Below, piece by piece: positions 41,451-51,439 of a stretch of DNA of 64,000 nt (positions within the stretch are counted from its first letter, which is position 1; every line of letters begins with the position of its first letter). The stretch lies in contig NC_086177.1 in assembly GCF_023053635.1 (NCBI RefSeq), positions 98,800,001-98,864,000 of the forward strand. The letters run 5' to 3'. Source of the stretch: Elgaria multicarinata webbii. Taxonomy: Eukaryota; Chordata; Lepidosauria; Squamata; Anguidae. The notes beneath the pieces are model-generated. The model saw only the letters and a program-made list of their open reading frames with translations. It had not been told where the DNA came from and ran no database searches. Made by a program: the position numbers and the translations under genes.

Positions 41451-44400
41451 CTGCAAGGGAAGCGGACAAAAGTTAACCAGCAAAACGTTAAGCGTTCACA
41501 CCTAAACTTTAGGTCTCAATCTAATCAAAACAATCGATTTCATATCAAGTAAAAAAAAAAAGATCAGCACACATGCTGAGGATGCAGAAGGGCCACGATT
41601 CAGTCCCTGAAATCTCCAGTTAAAAGGATCAAATAGCAGGTGATGGAGAAAATATCTTTCATTCATTCATTCAGTTGATTTCTAGCCAGTCTTTCTACCA
41701 AAAATAGTACTCAAGGGGGCTTACAGGCACAATTAAAATTGATTAAAATGATAAAGCAATACAGTAAAAACAATTGCAGAATAAAAAATATTTTAAAAAG
41801 CACCCAACCCAACCCAACCCACCCACTTACAGGCCAAAGGCCTTCTTGAATAAAGCAGTGTTTGCTTGCTATTTACTGTTTTACTCTGTACAGCACCATG
41901 TACACTGATGGTGCTATATAAATAAATAATAATAATAATAATAATACAGGCGGAAGGACAACAGAGAAAGAGAGCACCTAGCCTCCCTTGAGAGTGGGTG
42001 CCACAGCCTGGGAGCAGCCACCAAAAAGGCCCTACTTTGGTGTCACCGCCAAGCGTGCCTCTCTGCCGGAGATTGTGGAGTGTTGCTGCCAGTCAGAGCA
42101 GGCAACACAAGATTGGATGGGCAAGTAGTCTGAACCTGTAGAAGGCAGCTGCCCATGTTCCTCCCAGGAACCCAAAGGTACAGGACCTGTGGAATAGTTG
42201 CTGTGTGTCACCCTCCAAGGCCTTAATTGCGGCCCCCAAGGGTGCCCTGACACTACAACCAAATTCCTTCCCCATTGCTCTTTTTTTCGCTGGTAGCAGC
42301 AGCAACAAGAAGAAAGCCTTTTGTATCAGGATCATTGTGGGAGAGAAGGCTTTCCCTCCCCCGGAGATCCTCATACAAATCGCATTTTCCCCACTGCTGC
42401 TAGCAGCGAAGGAAAGTGATCTGTATCAGGTTTTCTGGGATGTGCCTGTCTGTGCATACAAAATTATGTGTGGGGTGGAGAATGCGGATAGGGAGACATT
42501 TTTCTCCCTTTCCCATAATACTAGAACCCCATGAAGCTGATTGGTGGGAGATTCAGGATGCATAAAAGGAAGGACCTCTTTACACAGCGCAGAGTCAAAA
42601 CTATGGAATTTGCTTCCAAAAATGTAACGATGGGCACCAAGTTGGATGGCTTTTAAAAAGGGGCTAGTCAAATTCCTGGAGGAGAAGGCTGTCAATGGCT
42701 ACTAGTCCTATGCTACCTCCAGTATAAGAGGCACTATGCCTATGCATGGGTGGGAGGGTGCTGTGGAACTCGTGTCCTGCTTATGGGTATCCCGTGTTTG
42801 ACCACTGTGTGAACAGAATGCTGGACTAGATGGACCTTTGGTCTGATCCAACAGGACTCTTCTTAGGTCATTAAGTGTGTGTGTTCATGCAGCCCCCGAT
42901 TCTTGAGCAAGCATCATATGCTGGGGCCATAAAGGTTGTGCATCCCCCAGTTGAAGCCTATGAAATGCTGGCCATGCTCCAGAGGGCAGCATAACTTAAC
43001 TCCATGTTGCTCTAGAAGGCAGGACTAGAACAGATGCGTGGAAATTGCAGGGAAGTAGAGGTCAGCTAAACATTAGGAGAGCCCTTTGTCCAGGGGAGAG
43101 TCTGCTTTGAGAAGCAGGGGCTCTCCCTCACTGGAGATAGTTAAGCAGAGACTGGAGGGCACTTTGTCAGGGATTGCCATGCCCCCACTGGAGGAAACCT
43201 CAGAGAAAGAGCTAGAACTCCCAGAAACCAAGGGCACCCCAGAGCAGTCACTGTCACCACACCAGGAGGAGCCTGGTCCTTCTGGGGAAATGGTCGCAGG
43301 CCCATCCCTGTCAGGGGAAGGCGACTCTGCTGCTGAGGGAAAGGCTGAGCAACCTGCTGGCCCGCAGGAGCATCGTCACCACAAGCAACAGGCCTGTAAG
43401 GCTCCCGCGAGAAGGAGTGCTTGCTGGCAAGGAAGAAGTCCTCAGGAGAAAGCAACTTCTCATGAGTTGGGCCCTGATGAGCAAGCTCTAACGTACTGCA
43501 GCTGAACCCTGGGTGGGGCTCAGCAGACTTTGGGGTTAAAAGACTTCAGTGTCTGCCTAACCAGTGTTGAAAACAACACTGTTCTTCTTCTAGCTCCTGT
43601 GTTTTCTATTTTGCCTCCCAGTTTTTGCCCTGTGACTGATGCTCGTGCCTTGGACTCTGCTTCTGGGCTGTGTAACTTATCTGACTGCCTCACTGTGTTT
43701 TAATCTCTGCCTGCTAGCCCAAACACTCCTGCCTTAGCCTGCACCCTATTGGACAGAAACCTGTCTGCTTAAGCATTTGCTGGCTTCATTGCCCAGCTTC
43801 TTGTTTAGACCTGCACCCAGAGTCTCCTGTGGTCAACACAGGACAGGAATGCTTAAGTTGCAATTGGATGACCTCCAAGTTCTCTACCAAATCCATTTAT
43901 CTGTGATTCCATGTGTTCAGCATAACTTCATACAAGGACCCCTCCGTAGCCCCAGCTTGCCCCTCTCCGTGGCTGGCAAGAACAACACTTGTACAAATAT
44001 ATGCAAAACACAATAGATTTGAATCATTTATTCAGGGCTCGGAATGAGCCCAGAGTATACATTCGTTATGGCGTCTGACCTCCACTCACCTCAGTCATCA
44101 AGAACAAGACATCTTCCTTCAATCCAAAGGATGCAACTTTGTCTTCAATTTCCTGCTGCGCCTTTAAGTTACTTTCTAAAGCAAACGAAGACTGATTCAA
44201 CTGCATGAGCTGAAACAAGAGTCTGGGGACGGAGGGTAAAAACAACACAAAAACGGGACATCGAAAGAGCTCTGGCAGTCAAAACCAACATAAGGCAACT
44301 CCTTCAGTAGGACCTGATCCTGCACATCATTAGACCTCCTGCCATTAAAGCCTAGCTTCACTTCAATGGCAAGAGACCTAATGATGCAAGGTCCCACTGA

Positions 44401-47400
44401 AGGAGGGAGAGAGTTTTGCATGGAGCTATTCTTTTGCAAATATACAAGCTGAATGGATCTTGGAGATGGTTCTGATGTAACACGGTTTACCTTGATTAGG
44501 GTGAACCATATGGAAAGGAGGACAGGGCTCCTGTATCTTTAACACTTGTAATAAAAGGGGATTTTCAACAGTATGCATGAAGCACCTGGTGAAATTCCCA
44601 CTTCATCACAACAGTTAAAGCTGCAGGAGCTATACTAGAGTGACCAGATACAAAAGAGGCCACAGCTCCTGCAGCTTTAACTGTTGTGATGAAGAGGGCA
44701 TTTCACCAGGTCTTACATGCATGCAAATGACACCTACTGAAATTCCCTTTTCTAGACAACTGTTAAAGATACAGGAGCCCTGTCCTCCTTTCCACAGGGT
44801 CCCCCTACCCTTGATGTTAAAACTCACACCGCTGAACTAGCCATGTTTTGCAAGAGGCCTCCAACCCCATGGCCATATTTGTATAACACGTGGCTAAACC
44901 ATGGTTTTGACCGGGGGGGAGTGGGGATTGAACCTCTTTCCATTGGAGAAGCTTCAGGGGGGAGGCAAAGGGGGCAAAGCCAAAATTACAAAAAATCCAG
45001 TGTCTTTACAGCTCTTAATGCCTGTCACTATGTCCTAGAAAAGGCAGTTCAACCTTTTTTAGAATAGGGGGGAAAGCTGCAAAATTAATAGTCAACTGAG
45101 TCAACTAATTAGTCAACTAATAGTTGACTATTAGTCAACTAATAGTCAACTAATAGTCAACTCAATGCTGGCCTTAATGCACACCACGGTTGATTATAAT
45201 AATGTCGTAAGGGAAGCCAGCAAAGAATTGGAAATTCAGGGGAAATGGGAAGGGGACAAGGTTTAACACCCCTGATTTAAAAAGACATGCATGAGCTGGA
45301 ACAAGCCTGAGCGAGCTTCAGGAAGGCGTCCTTCCCCTGCAGTCAAGAGGAAGAAATCTCCAATGTTTATATTCAGTTTCCCTTAAACACAGCTTGACAT
45401 TACATCCAAACCAACTCTGGTCAGTTTCAAAACAAGCCAACTTCATAGCACAGGTTCACTCATTCCAGCTCATGCATGTTGCACTAAACCACTGTTTAGT
45501 GTGACACGCAAACACAGCCAGTATCTGAAACCGTGGTTTGAAACTGGCTTGCAAACTACAAATGATTAACATAGAATTGGGTGAATGGATGGTCTAGTAA
45601 AACTGGGGGAGGGTTCAGGATTTTTCTTTTACTCCCTTGCTCTCTAGGCGCAAGTATTTCGATCTTTTCCCCCAGCATGACAAATATCAGCTTTGGGTGG
45701 GTGGGAAAATTTAGATTGGGAAAAATGGCACAGGGATTAATCCTGCTCCTTCTCCAATCAAATATTTCACAAACAAATGTTCAAATATTGCTTTTCAGGT
45801 CTAAGCAACCTCTCAAAGCAATTTTCAGTAATATTAAAACAAAACTTCAACTTAAGAAGTGTTGAGCAAAATTGGAAGCCCCTGTCCCAATGACTGCTTT
45901 AAAGTAAAAATAAGTGTGTGTGTGATATGATCATGGATCTCTGGTGTCACATTTGCTTCAGTTCTAAGCTGAGAATTGTAGATTATTTTGTACACAAAAA
46001 CAAAATACTGTTCTATTGTACCTTGCTCTAACAAAGGAAGCACATGAGTATATGCAAATGTCTTCTGATCTTTCCTGTCCCATGGAATCCAATTCAGCAC
46101 TCTTGGTTCTGTGTTGTGCCTCTGATTTTCCTGAGACAATGATGGGAACTTCTAGTCTTTGGCATTCCTCACAAGATCCACAGCTGCCGTTGATTTGGGG
46201 AGAAAACTGCAAGGTGACATCCTTCTTCCAGCTGTTCTTTTCGTGACATTGAAAGTTGGCTTCAGTTGACGAACTCTGGATGGAGTTACCTGCAGTTGAG
46301 CCATCCCCTCTCAATGGTGCTGGAGAGCAACAAAGGCTCATATAGGCCTCAGCTAGTAACTTCCAGTGCCCTGGGTGAAAGGGGTGTAACATAATGAGTC
46401 CATGTAAGCATTTGATTATTCTCTCAATATGCTCCAGTCTGCGATAAATGACGAGCTGCAGGCCAAGGATCACAGTTACGTGGTCAGTGTTAGTTGCTCC
46501 ATTTCTCTACAAAAAAAGAAAAAGAGAAAGAGAGAGAGAATAAGAACAAATCATGCTGTATATGCTTTTTACAGAAGGATCTGGAGAGAGATAGAAAATC
46601 TCTTCCTTAATAAGGAAATGCCCACTGAAGCGTCTTAAAAAAGAATTTCCAAACTTAACAGAGCCAGAGGAAAGACCACAGCTAACACTTGAAGCCAATT
46701 TGAATTGCTCCAGAGGGCAGAAGTCGCCACGTGGAGAAATGTAGTAAATAAATGTGGTGAGGGTTTCATGCATTAGGGATAGGGATCATGTGATTTTTCT
46801 CCACGTCTCTGAAATTTCTCCTTCACCCTGATATACGGAGCATGACGGCAATGGAAATATTTCTTCCTGGGAAACAAGCGGAGAAATTGAAGGAGTGGGT
46901 GGGAAATAATGCCAGTCTTCAGTAAACTCACTAGCACGTCGGCATCCGTTGTGCTAGTCAGTTTTTACTGCATCATTCTGTTGATGGCAGCCCTATAAAT
47001 TATCGTTATTATTTATTACATTTCTATAATGCTTCATAGCTGAAGCTCTTTGGGTGGTTTCCAAAAGATTAAACATTAAAAACGATATACAAAATTTTAA
47101 AACACACACAAAAAACCCACATACCAGACAATATACACAAAGACAACATACATCTAAAAACAACTTTGAGCAATCAGCTAAACCTGGAAAACAGATCCAG
47201 GATCGATTAAAACTTATCACATGCTGCCAAATGCCTGGGAAAAAAGAAAAGTTTTGGCCTGGCGCCGAAAAGATAGCAGTGTTGGTGCCAAGCGCCAACC
47301 TATAAAGAAATACAGCAATACGAAGAAATGGGAAAGCTACCGACCAGTGTTTCTGCAATCTCCAAGGCTTCCTTGTTTCTCCCCAGATGAGCTAAGCAGC

Positions 47401-50032
47401 GAGCCTGGCTCTCCTGTATATCTCTTCTCATGGCAGGATTACTGGGAGGCAAGAGCGCAAGACAGCCGGAATACTCACACAGGGCCTTCTGAAATGAGAG
47501 TTGCAAATATGGAGCTGAAAAGTAGTGGAACTCTGAAGCACTCAGTGGGATATAATCTGTGAAAGGTCATGAAACACTGGGTTCGGATGACACAATAACC
47601 AACGGTGGGTTAAATAGCCAACCATGGGTTATTGTGCCGCACAGAGTTGATTATTTGAACAACTGTTGGTTATCGTGTCGTGTATTGGGCACTGTTGGCT
47701 ATTTCATCGCACACAGCTGGTTATTTTCAGTGACTACAGAGTACCCTGGCAAGAGTGGCCAAAGCTGCCGCTCTAGTCCAATCGGCAGAAATCACAATGG
47801 CTGATGGGATACCAGCAGGGGGGCTGGGGGGCGGGGAAGAGGTTAGGGAATGTGTCAATTAAATACACTATTGACTAATAGTCAACTCAATGCTGGCCTT
47901 AGTGCACACCACAGTTGATAATAATCATGTCATAAGGGAAGTACCCCCTCGATAATCAACTGTGGAATTGACAACCATCTGTCAGGGATGCTTTAGGATG
48001 GATTCCTGCATTGAGCAGGGGGTTGGACTTGATGGCCTTGTAGGCCCCTTCCAACTCTGCTATTCTATGATATGATTCTATGACTATTAACCCACCATTG
48101 ACTACTGTGTTGTCCGAATACAGCCAATCTGATGTCTTAGAAGTAAAGGGTAAATTCAAGGCTGCAATCCTATACACCAAGGGGGGTGTTAAATCTTAAG
48201 ATCAGGTGTCAAATCCAGACTGCCTGGCGTCATAATCTAGCTCTCAAGGGTTTCCCAGATGACTATACCCTCTTACCCACACACCGGGTAGTTCTCACGT
48301 CTCACTGCACCCCGACTGCCAATCTTTCAGTGGATTCCTGGCTTTTGCAGTCCCCCCCCATTTCTAAATGGAAGAAATGACCCCCTATCAGGCCAGCAAG
48401 AGCTTTAAGCTAAACTGTGCTGGTATCTTTGCCCCACCGCCTTCTTCCTGTGGTCCCCGCCCACTCCTGGATTGCAGCCCCTGAGACCTCCTCCAAAATT
48501 TAATGCTACCCTTGGACTGAAAGATGTTTCGCGCCCCTGCTATACACACTTACCTGGCTGTAAGTCTCACTGAACTCAATGGGGCGCACCTTTGAGTAGA
48601 TATACACAGGACTGCACAATAAGTCACCAGTCCAGAGGCTGTCAGGTATAAGTCTTCGACAAAGCTGGAAGACTTATACTTGTCAGGTATAAGTCTTCTT
48701 GTTGAAGACTTATACCTGACGAAGGCCAACAGACAATTTGCACACCCTACTTTTATTTTAATATTTTTTTAAAAAAACGTGTTTGCAATTTATCTCGAGA
48801 TTTTGGGGAAAGGGCAAGATGTAAAATTTAAACCTAAGACTAAAGGAAAATCAAAAGGTGATGCCAGCTTTTTGATTTGGGACAGATTTTATCATGACCA
48901 CGATTAAAATCTGTCTCAGATCAAAGGGCTGCCATGAAAGTGAATCAAGAACTAGACACATACAAATGATAGGATCCAGACATTTTGCTTGCAGGAAAGT
49001 GTAAACATTGGGGGGAGGGAGAAACAGGGCAGATGACAATACCTTAAATTCTTGTCGCTTATATGCCAAATCTCCTCTGAATTTTTTAACATTGACACTT
49101 TCAGCATCATCCTCGCCGCTGCCTGTTTCCTGACAAAACCACTGTAGAAGGGAGAGAGGATTTTGTTGTGTATGTTATGAGCAATTCCAGGACCCACAAT
49201 GTAATGATTAAAACAGAAGTATGAATCCCTCCCAATCGCTTTTCTTCCAACAGGCATTCATTCCTTTTTAAGCCACGTCTTGCAGAAGCCTGTTCCCCAA
49301 CACATCCACAAGCACCTGCTATTTTCACTTCATCTTGATTATTTTAAGTGCTACAAGACTCTTTGGAGTTTTTCCAGCAACAGATTTAAAACTGCAATCC
49401 TAAACTCGCTTACCTGGGAGTAAACCCAACAGACCTCAATGAGACTTACTTCCAAGTGTGTTTAGGACTGTGCTTTCAGAGGGCTGCTGCTCTTCTACGG
49501 TTGCCTTCTTCGGGGTAGGCAACCTGATGCCCGCCAGATGTTTGAACTACAGCTCCCATCAACCCTGACCATTGACTATGCTGGCTGGGGCTTATGGGAA
49601 TTGTAGCCCAAAACTTATATGGAGGGCACTAGGTTGCCTGCTCCTGAATAATCATGGATGCACAAAGCCGCCAAAATCGTGAGCTGAATCCCCTCCTGTT
49701 AACCGAGTCTTACCTCGCCGCCTCCGCCCCGCACAATCTCCCACAGGCTGGCTGAAGACAAGCTTGCCTCTGAGCATGTAAAGAGTGCCTCCAAAACAGC
49801 TTATCTACTATGCCTAGAATTCGAGAGGCTGCAGGAAGGTTTTATTATCCCCAGAACCAACAACAACAGGGTGCCGAGCTGGTGGGCATCCGCTCTCTTC
49901 CCACCCAACCCTCACCTCGGGCTCGCAACATCGGGCGCTGTAAGCGGGGGAGAGAGAGGAGCGGCGGCCCCGCTCCCGCCTCCCCGCCTCGAAGACCGAC
50001 TCCTCGAACTCGAACCCGAAAGGCAGCTCCAT
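41277..50032 (-). CDS. C8orf76: C8orf76 orthologue, complete coding sequence, 6 exons, 383 aa
   Basis: Exons on the minus strand: 49916-50032, 49043-49141, 47345-47488, 46022-46506, 44090-44222 and 41277-41450. They join in one frame of 383 codons; human has 380. Conserved blocks are [91 protein letters not shown] and [10 protein letters not shown]. The stretches around residues 60-85, 98-118 and 125-165 have the helix-helix spacing of TPR repeats, so a protein-binding scaffold is plausible; the biochemical function is not known. The gene is convergent with FAM83A, as in human, and a readthrough with ZHX1 is known there. The fourth exon is long (485 bp) and its second half is poorly conserved and polar. 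Confidence 0.94.
41655..42230 (-). mobile_element. L2-related LINE with a second LINE tail inserted
   Basis: A tail (CATTCATTCATTCAG, GTACTCAAGGGGGCTTACAG) precedes minus-strand L2 coding remnants (CAAAGTAGGGCCTTTTTGGT). At about 41862-41947 a different LINE tail (CTGTACAGCACCATGTACAC then ATAAATAATAATAAT) sits in + orientation. Confidence 0.55.
42440..42868 (+). mobile_element. CR1/L3-like LINE, 3' fragment
   Basis: GTGGGGTGGAGAATGCGGAT then CTGGACTAGATGGACCTTTG match 1700-2112 block by block. Confidence 0.7.
42965..43930 (+). mobile_element. Older CR1 LINE split by a solo LTR
   Basis: AGGTCAGCTAAACATTAGGA and TAAGCAGAGACTGGAGGGCA (before 43174) continue as GGAATGCTTAAGTTGCAATT and GGATGACCTCCAAG after 43846. 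It is a diverged CR1 subfamily. Confidence 0.6.
43175..43845 (+). mobile_element. Solo LTR, retroviral or Gypsy-like fossil
   Basis: About 671 bp beginning TG and ending CA, flanked by GGGAT and GGAAT, a near-identical 5-bp target duplication. It lies inside an older CR1. No internal retroviral genes are present, so this is a solo LTR relic, younger than its CR1 host. The family cannot be assigned by eye. Confidence 0.5.
44090..44222 (-). CDS. C8orf76: C8orf76 exon 5
   Basis: It starts with one base completing Arg, then [20 protein letters not shown] to LFLMTE. Acceptor CCGTCCCCAG, donor GAG|GTGAGT. Confidence 0.92.
44497..44807. mobile_element. Palindromic MITE family C, 311 bp, with 7-of-8 target duplication
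   Basis: The flanks are ACCTTGAT (44489-44496) and CCCTTGAT (44808-44815). It runs from TAGGGTGAACC to GGGTCCCCCTA, with inverted arms as in 23132-23442 and the same length. Confidence 0.8.
45087..45163. repeat. TAGTCAACTAA tandem and inverted repeat
   Basis: Several TAGTCAACTAA units in both orientations. The following block (CTCAATGCTGGCCTTAATGC) recurs at about 47883, inside the DNA transposon at 47578-48120. Confidence 0.7.
46022..46506 (-). CDS. C8orf76: C8orf76 exon 4
   Basis: Residues 121-281 plus two bases, acceptor TTTTTTTGTAG, donor GCAAG|GTACAA. It encodes [19 protein letters not shown] and the [18 protein letters not shown] segment, then a variable region. Confidence 0.9.
46990..47302 (-). 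mobile_element. L2 LINE, 3' fragment
   Basis: ATTTATTACATTTCTATAAT, GAAGCTCTTTGGGTGGTTTC and CTGGCGCCGAAAAGATAGCA in reverse orientation. It lies in intron 3 of C8orf76, about 40 bases from exon 3. Confidence 0.65.
47345..47488 (-). CDS. C8orf76: C8orf76 exon 3, weak donor
   Basis: Residues 73-120 ([13 protein letters not shown] to LEIAETL), acceptor CTCATTTCAG. The only donor keeping the frame into exon 4 is CTG|GTCGGT, poor outside the invariant GT. Using the GTAGCT three or four bases on would create an early stop. Confidence 0.88.
47578..48120. mobile_element. Non-autonomous DNA transposon with CR1 inserted
   Basis: The left end GGGTTCGGATGACACAATAA resembles the inverse of the right end CTGTGTTGTCCGAATAC. 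A CR1 3' end occupies 47970-48083. The interior shares blocks with 3984-4515 and 45087. Confidence 0.5.
47970..48083 (+). mobile_element. CR1 3' end
   Basis: GACAACCATCTGTCAGGGAT through TTGAGCAGGGGGTTGGACTT to TTCTATGA. Confidence 0.75.
48178..48539 (+). mobile_element. hAT family A copy with perfect target duplication
   Basis: The 362-bp element is flanked by CTATACAC on both sides (48170-48177 and 48540-48547). It lies inside an older palindromic MITE whose halves are at about 48162-48177 and 48540-48618. Confidence 0.85.
48641..48720. repeat. Two adjacent hairpins from a 17-base unit
   Basis: GTCAGGTATAAGTCTTC occurs at 48641 and 48682. Its inverse occurs in part at 48668-48679 and in full at 48704-48720. 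The second pair forms a perfect 17-bp stem with a 5-base loop. Confidence 0.85.
49043..49141 (-). CDS. C8orf76: C8orf76 exon 2
   Basis: Residues 40-72 ([20 protein letters not shown] to QEFK), acceptor CTTCTACAG, donor AAG|GTATTG, phase 0 at both ends. Confidence 0.92.
49391..49472. repeat. Palindromic MITE, CAATCCTA-type family
   Basis: TGCAATCCTAAACTCGCTTA and AAGTGTGTTTAGGACTGTGC are imperfect inverted ends; same family as 1387-1462. Confidence 0.5.
49516..49645. mobile_element. hAT family B-like MITE
   Basis: GTAGGCAACCTGATGCCCGC pairs with GCACTAGGTTGCCTGC, with AACTACAGCTCCCATCAACC inside. Confidence 0.55.
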
Positions 50033-50160
50033 GCCGGCCAGACGGAGGAGGGGAGAACGAGTGCGCCGGAGGCTCTGCTGCTAGAGCGGCGCCTTCTGAG
50101 CCATAGAGGACAAAGGCAGAACGTCTCAATCCAAAGGATGCCATCATAGACTTACGGCGA
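49880..50160 (-). promoter_or_regulatory. CpG-rich region at the C8orf76 5' end
   Basis: CG dinucleotides are dense through exon 1 and the upstream 130 bases, unlike the surrounding AT-rich DNA. This is the usual form of a housekeeping promoter; no TATA box is evident. The exact start site cannot be placed. Confidence 0.55.
49916..50032 (-). CDS. C8orf76: C8orf76 exon 1 (start codon)
   Basis: ATG at 50030-50032 opens [17 protein letters not shown] (residues 1-39). Donor GAG|GTGAGG. This ATG was chosen because it aligns FEESVFE with human FEDSVFE. Confidence 0.92.
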
Positions 50161-50382
50161 CGACAAGGGCCTTGGGATTTTTAGACTAGTAGGCAGTGTC
50201 CAACTTCCGGGTTGACTTTGGAAGCCGTTCTTTGTTCTCCCCGGTGTTGGATATTATAGGTTGGGGAAATCCAGGATGCTGTCGTAGCTGTGGTTGGGGA
50301 GCAACACTTCCTCTCCCTTGAGTTTTGTTTATGTGTTTTTTTTTAAAGTGCAAGGCATCTACATTCAATTATTATTGAATTT

Positions 50383-50545
50383 TAAGATGCCTTTTAATGG
50401 TGTGTTGCTTTTAATGATGCACTGGTTTTAAACGTTTGAATTAGTTGTATGTATATTTTATGGTGTTTTTATTTGTGTTGTACCCCGCCTCGATCCAGAG
50501 GGAGAAGCAGGTAACAATTATTATTATTATCATCATCATCATCAT
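50383..50545 (+). mobile_element. LINE 3' tail, unclassified
   Basis: GTACCCCGCCTCGATCCAGA then GGGAGAAGCAGGTAACAATT and a (CAT)n run; same family as 28664-28810. Confidence 0.5.
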
Positions 50546-50587
50546 CAAGCCAATGGAGGAGCACAGGGCCAATGCATGCAGCTGAGC

Positions 50588-50806
50588 CAGTGGAGGCTGG
50601 TGGCTCTGATGTCGGTGGGGCTGAGAATGCAGTCTGGATGTCAGTCAAAACCAGCCAGATTTCTAAAAGAGCCATCCAAGTTACTTTACACTAACCCCAA
50701 ATGGATGCAGCTCGTTGGCTAGCTCCTTTAGAGTTTTGACCGGTTCCGACTGAAGCCCAGAATGAATTCACAGGCCGTCTGACACCTGAGCCACCAGCCT
50801 CCACTG
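50588..50806. mobile_element. hAT MITE family D
   Basis: CAGTGGAGGCTGGTGGCTCT to GAGCCACCAGCCTCCACTG. The flanks AGCTGAGC and AACTAAGC match at 6 of 8 bases. Confidence 0.75.
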
Positions 50807-50839
50807 AACTAAGCGCTCTTAGCTGGGGCGGGGTTAGGG

Positions 50840-50952
50840 CAGCCTTCCCCAACCTGGCCTTCCTCCAAATGTTTGGATTCTAACTCCCATCAGCCCCAGG
50901 CAGCATAGCCAATAGTCAAAAGATCTGGAGAACACCAGGTTGGAAAAAGCTG
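50840..50952. mobile_element. hAT MITE family B
   Basis: CAGCCTTCCCCAACCTGG to GGTTGGAAAAAGCTG. The flanks GGTTAGGG and TGTTAGAG match at 6 of 8 bases. Confidence 0.7.
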
Positions 50953-51439
50953 TGTTAGAGGGTGAGGATACTGTTGCAGGTCAAAACCACAAAGAGCCTC
51001 GTATGGCACCTTAAAAACTATCAAGTTAATGTTTCATATCTATTTATAATACTTTTAAACAGCTTAATATACTAAAATACCTAAGCAGTGCACTTAAAAA
51101 AACCATATTAATAGTCATGAAATACAGGCTACTGAATTGTCACTCTCTAATTTCTATCTCTAGGATAGATAGATGGATAGAGGATTCACGGCCAAGGCAA
51201 TTGGCGGCGTTCAATCGTAACTGGAAGTTTAGACTCTTTCTGTCACTCTTACCCCACCTCTACGTTTTAATATATGCTAAAAACAGGTGGGTCGGTTCTT
51301 TTCTCTCCCTGCCGGGTGAGCAGGGCAAGGGAAAGCCCGTCAGCGGCGCAGATGTACAGGACTACAACTTCCATCATGCTGGCTGGGAATCATGGAACTT
51401 GCAGTCCAACACCAGGTTGCAGAAGGCTTGCTCTTACCT

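Noticed and set aside
40687-41469. 260-codon frame on the minus strand
   Set aside because: It runs through the hAT element at 40601-41146 and out of frame over the last C8orf76 exon.
43086-43505. 139-codon frame in the CR1/LTR region
   Set aside because: It starts in a CR1 and runs into a solo LTR, so it is not a host gene.
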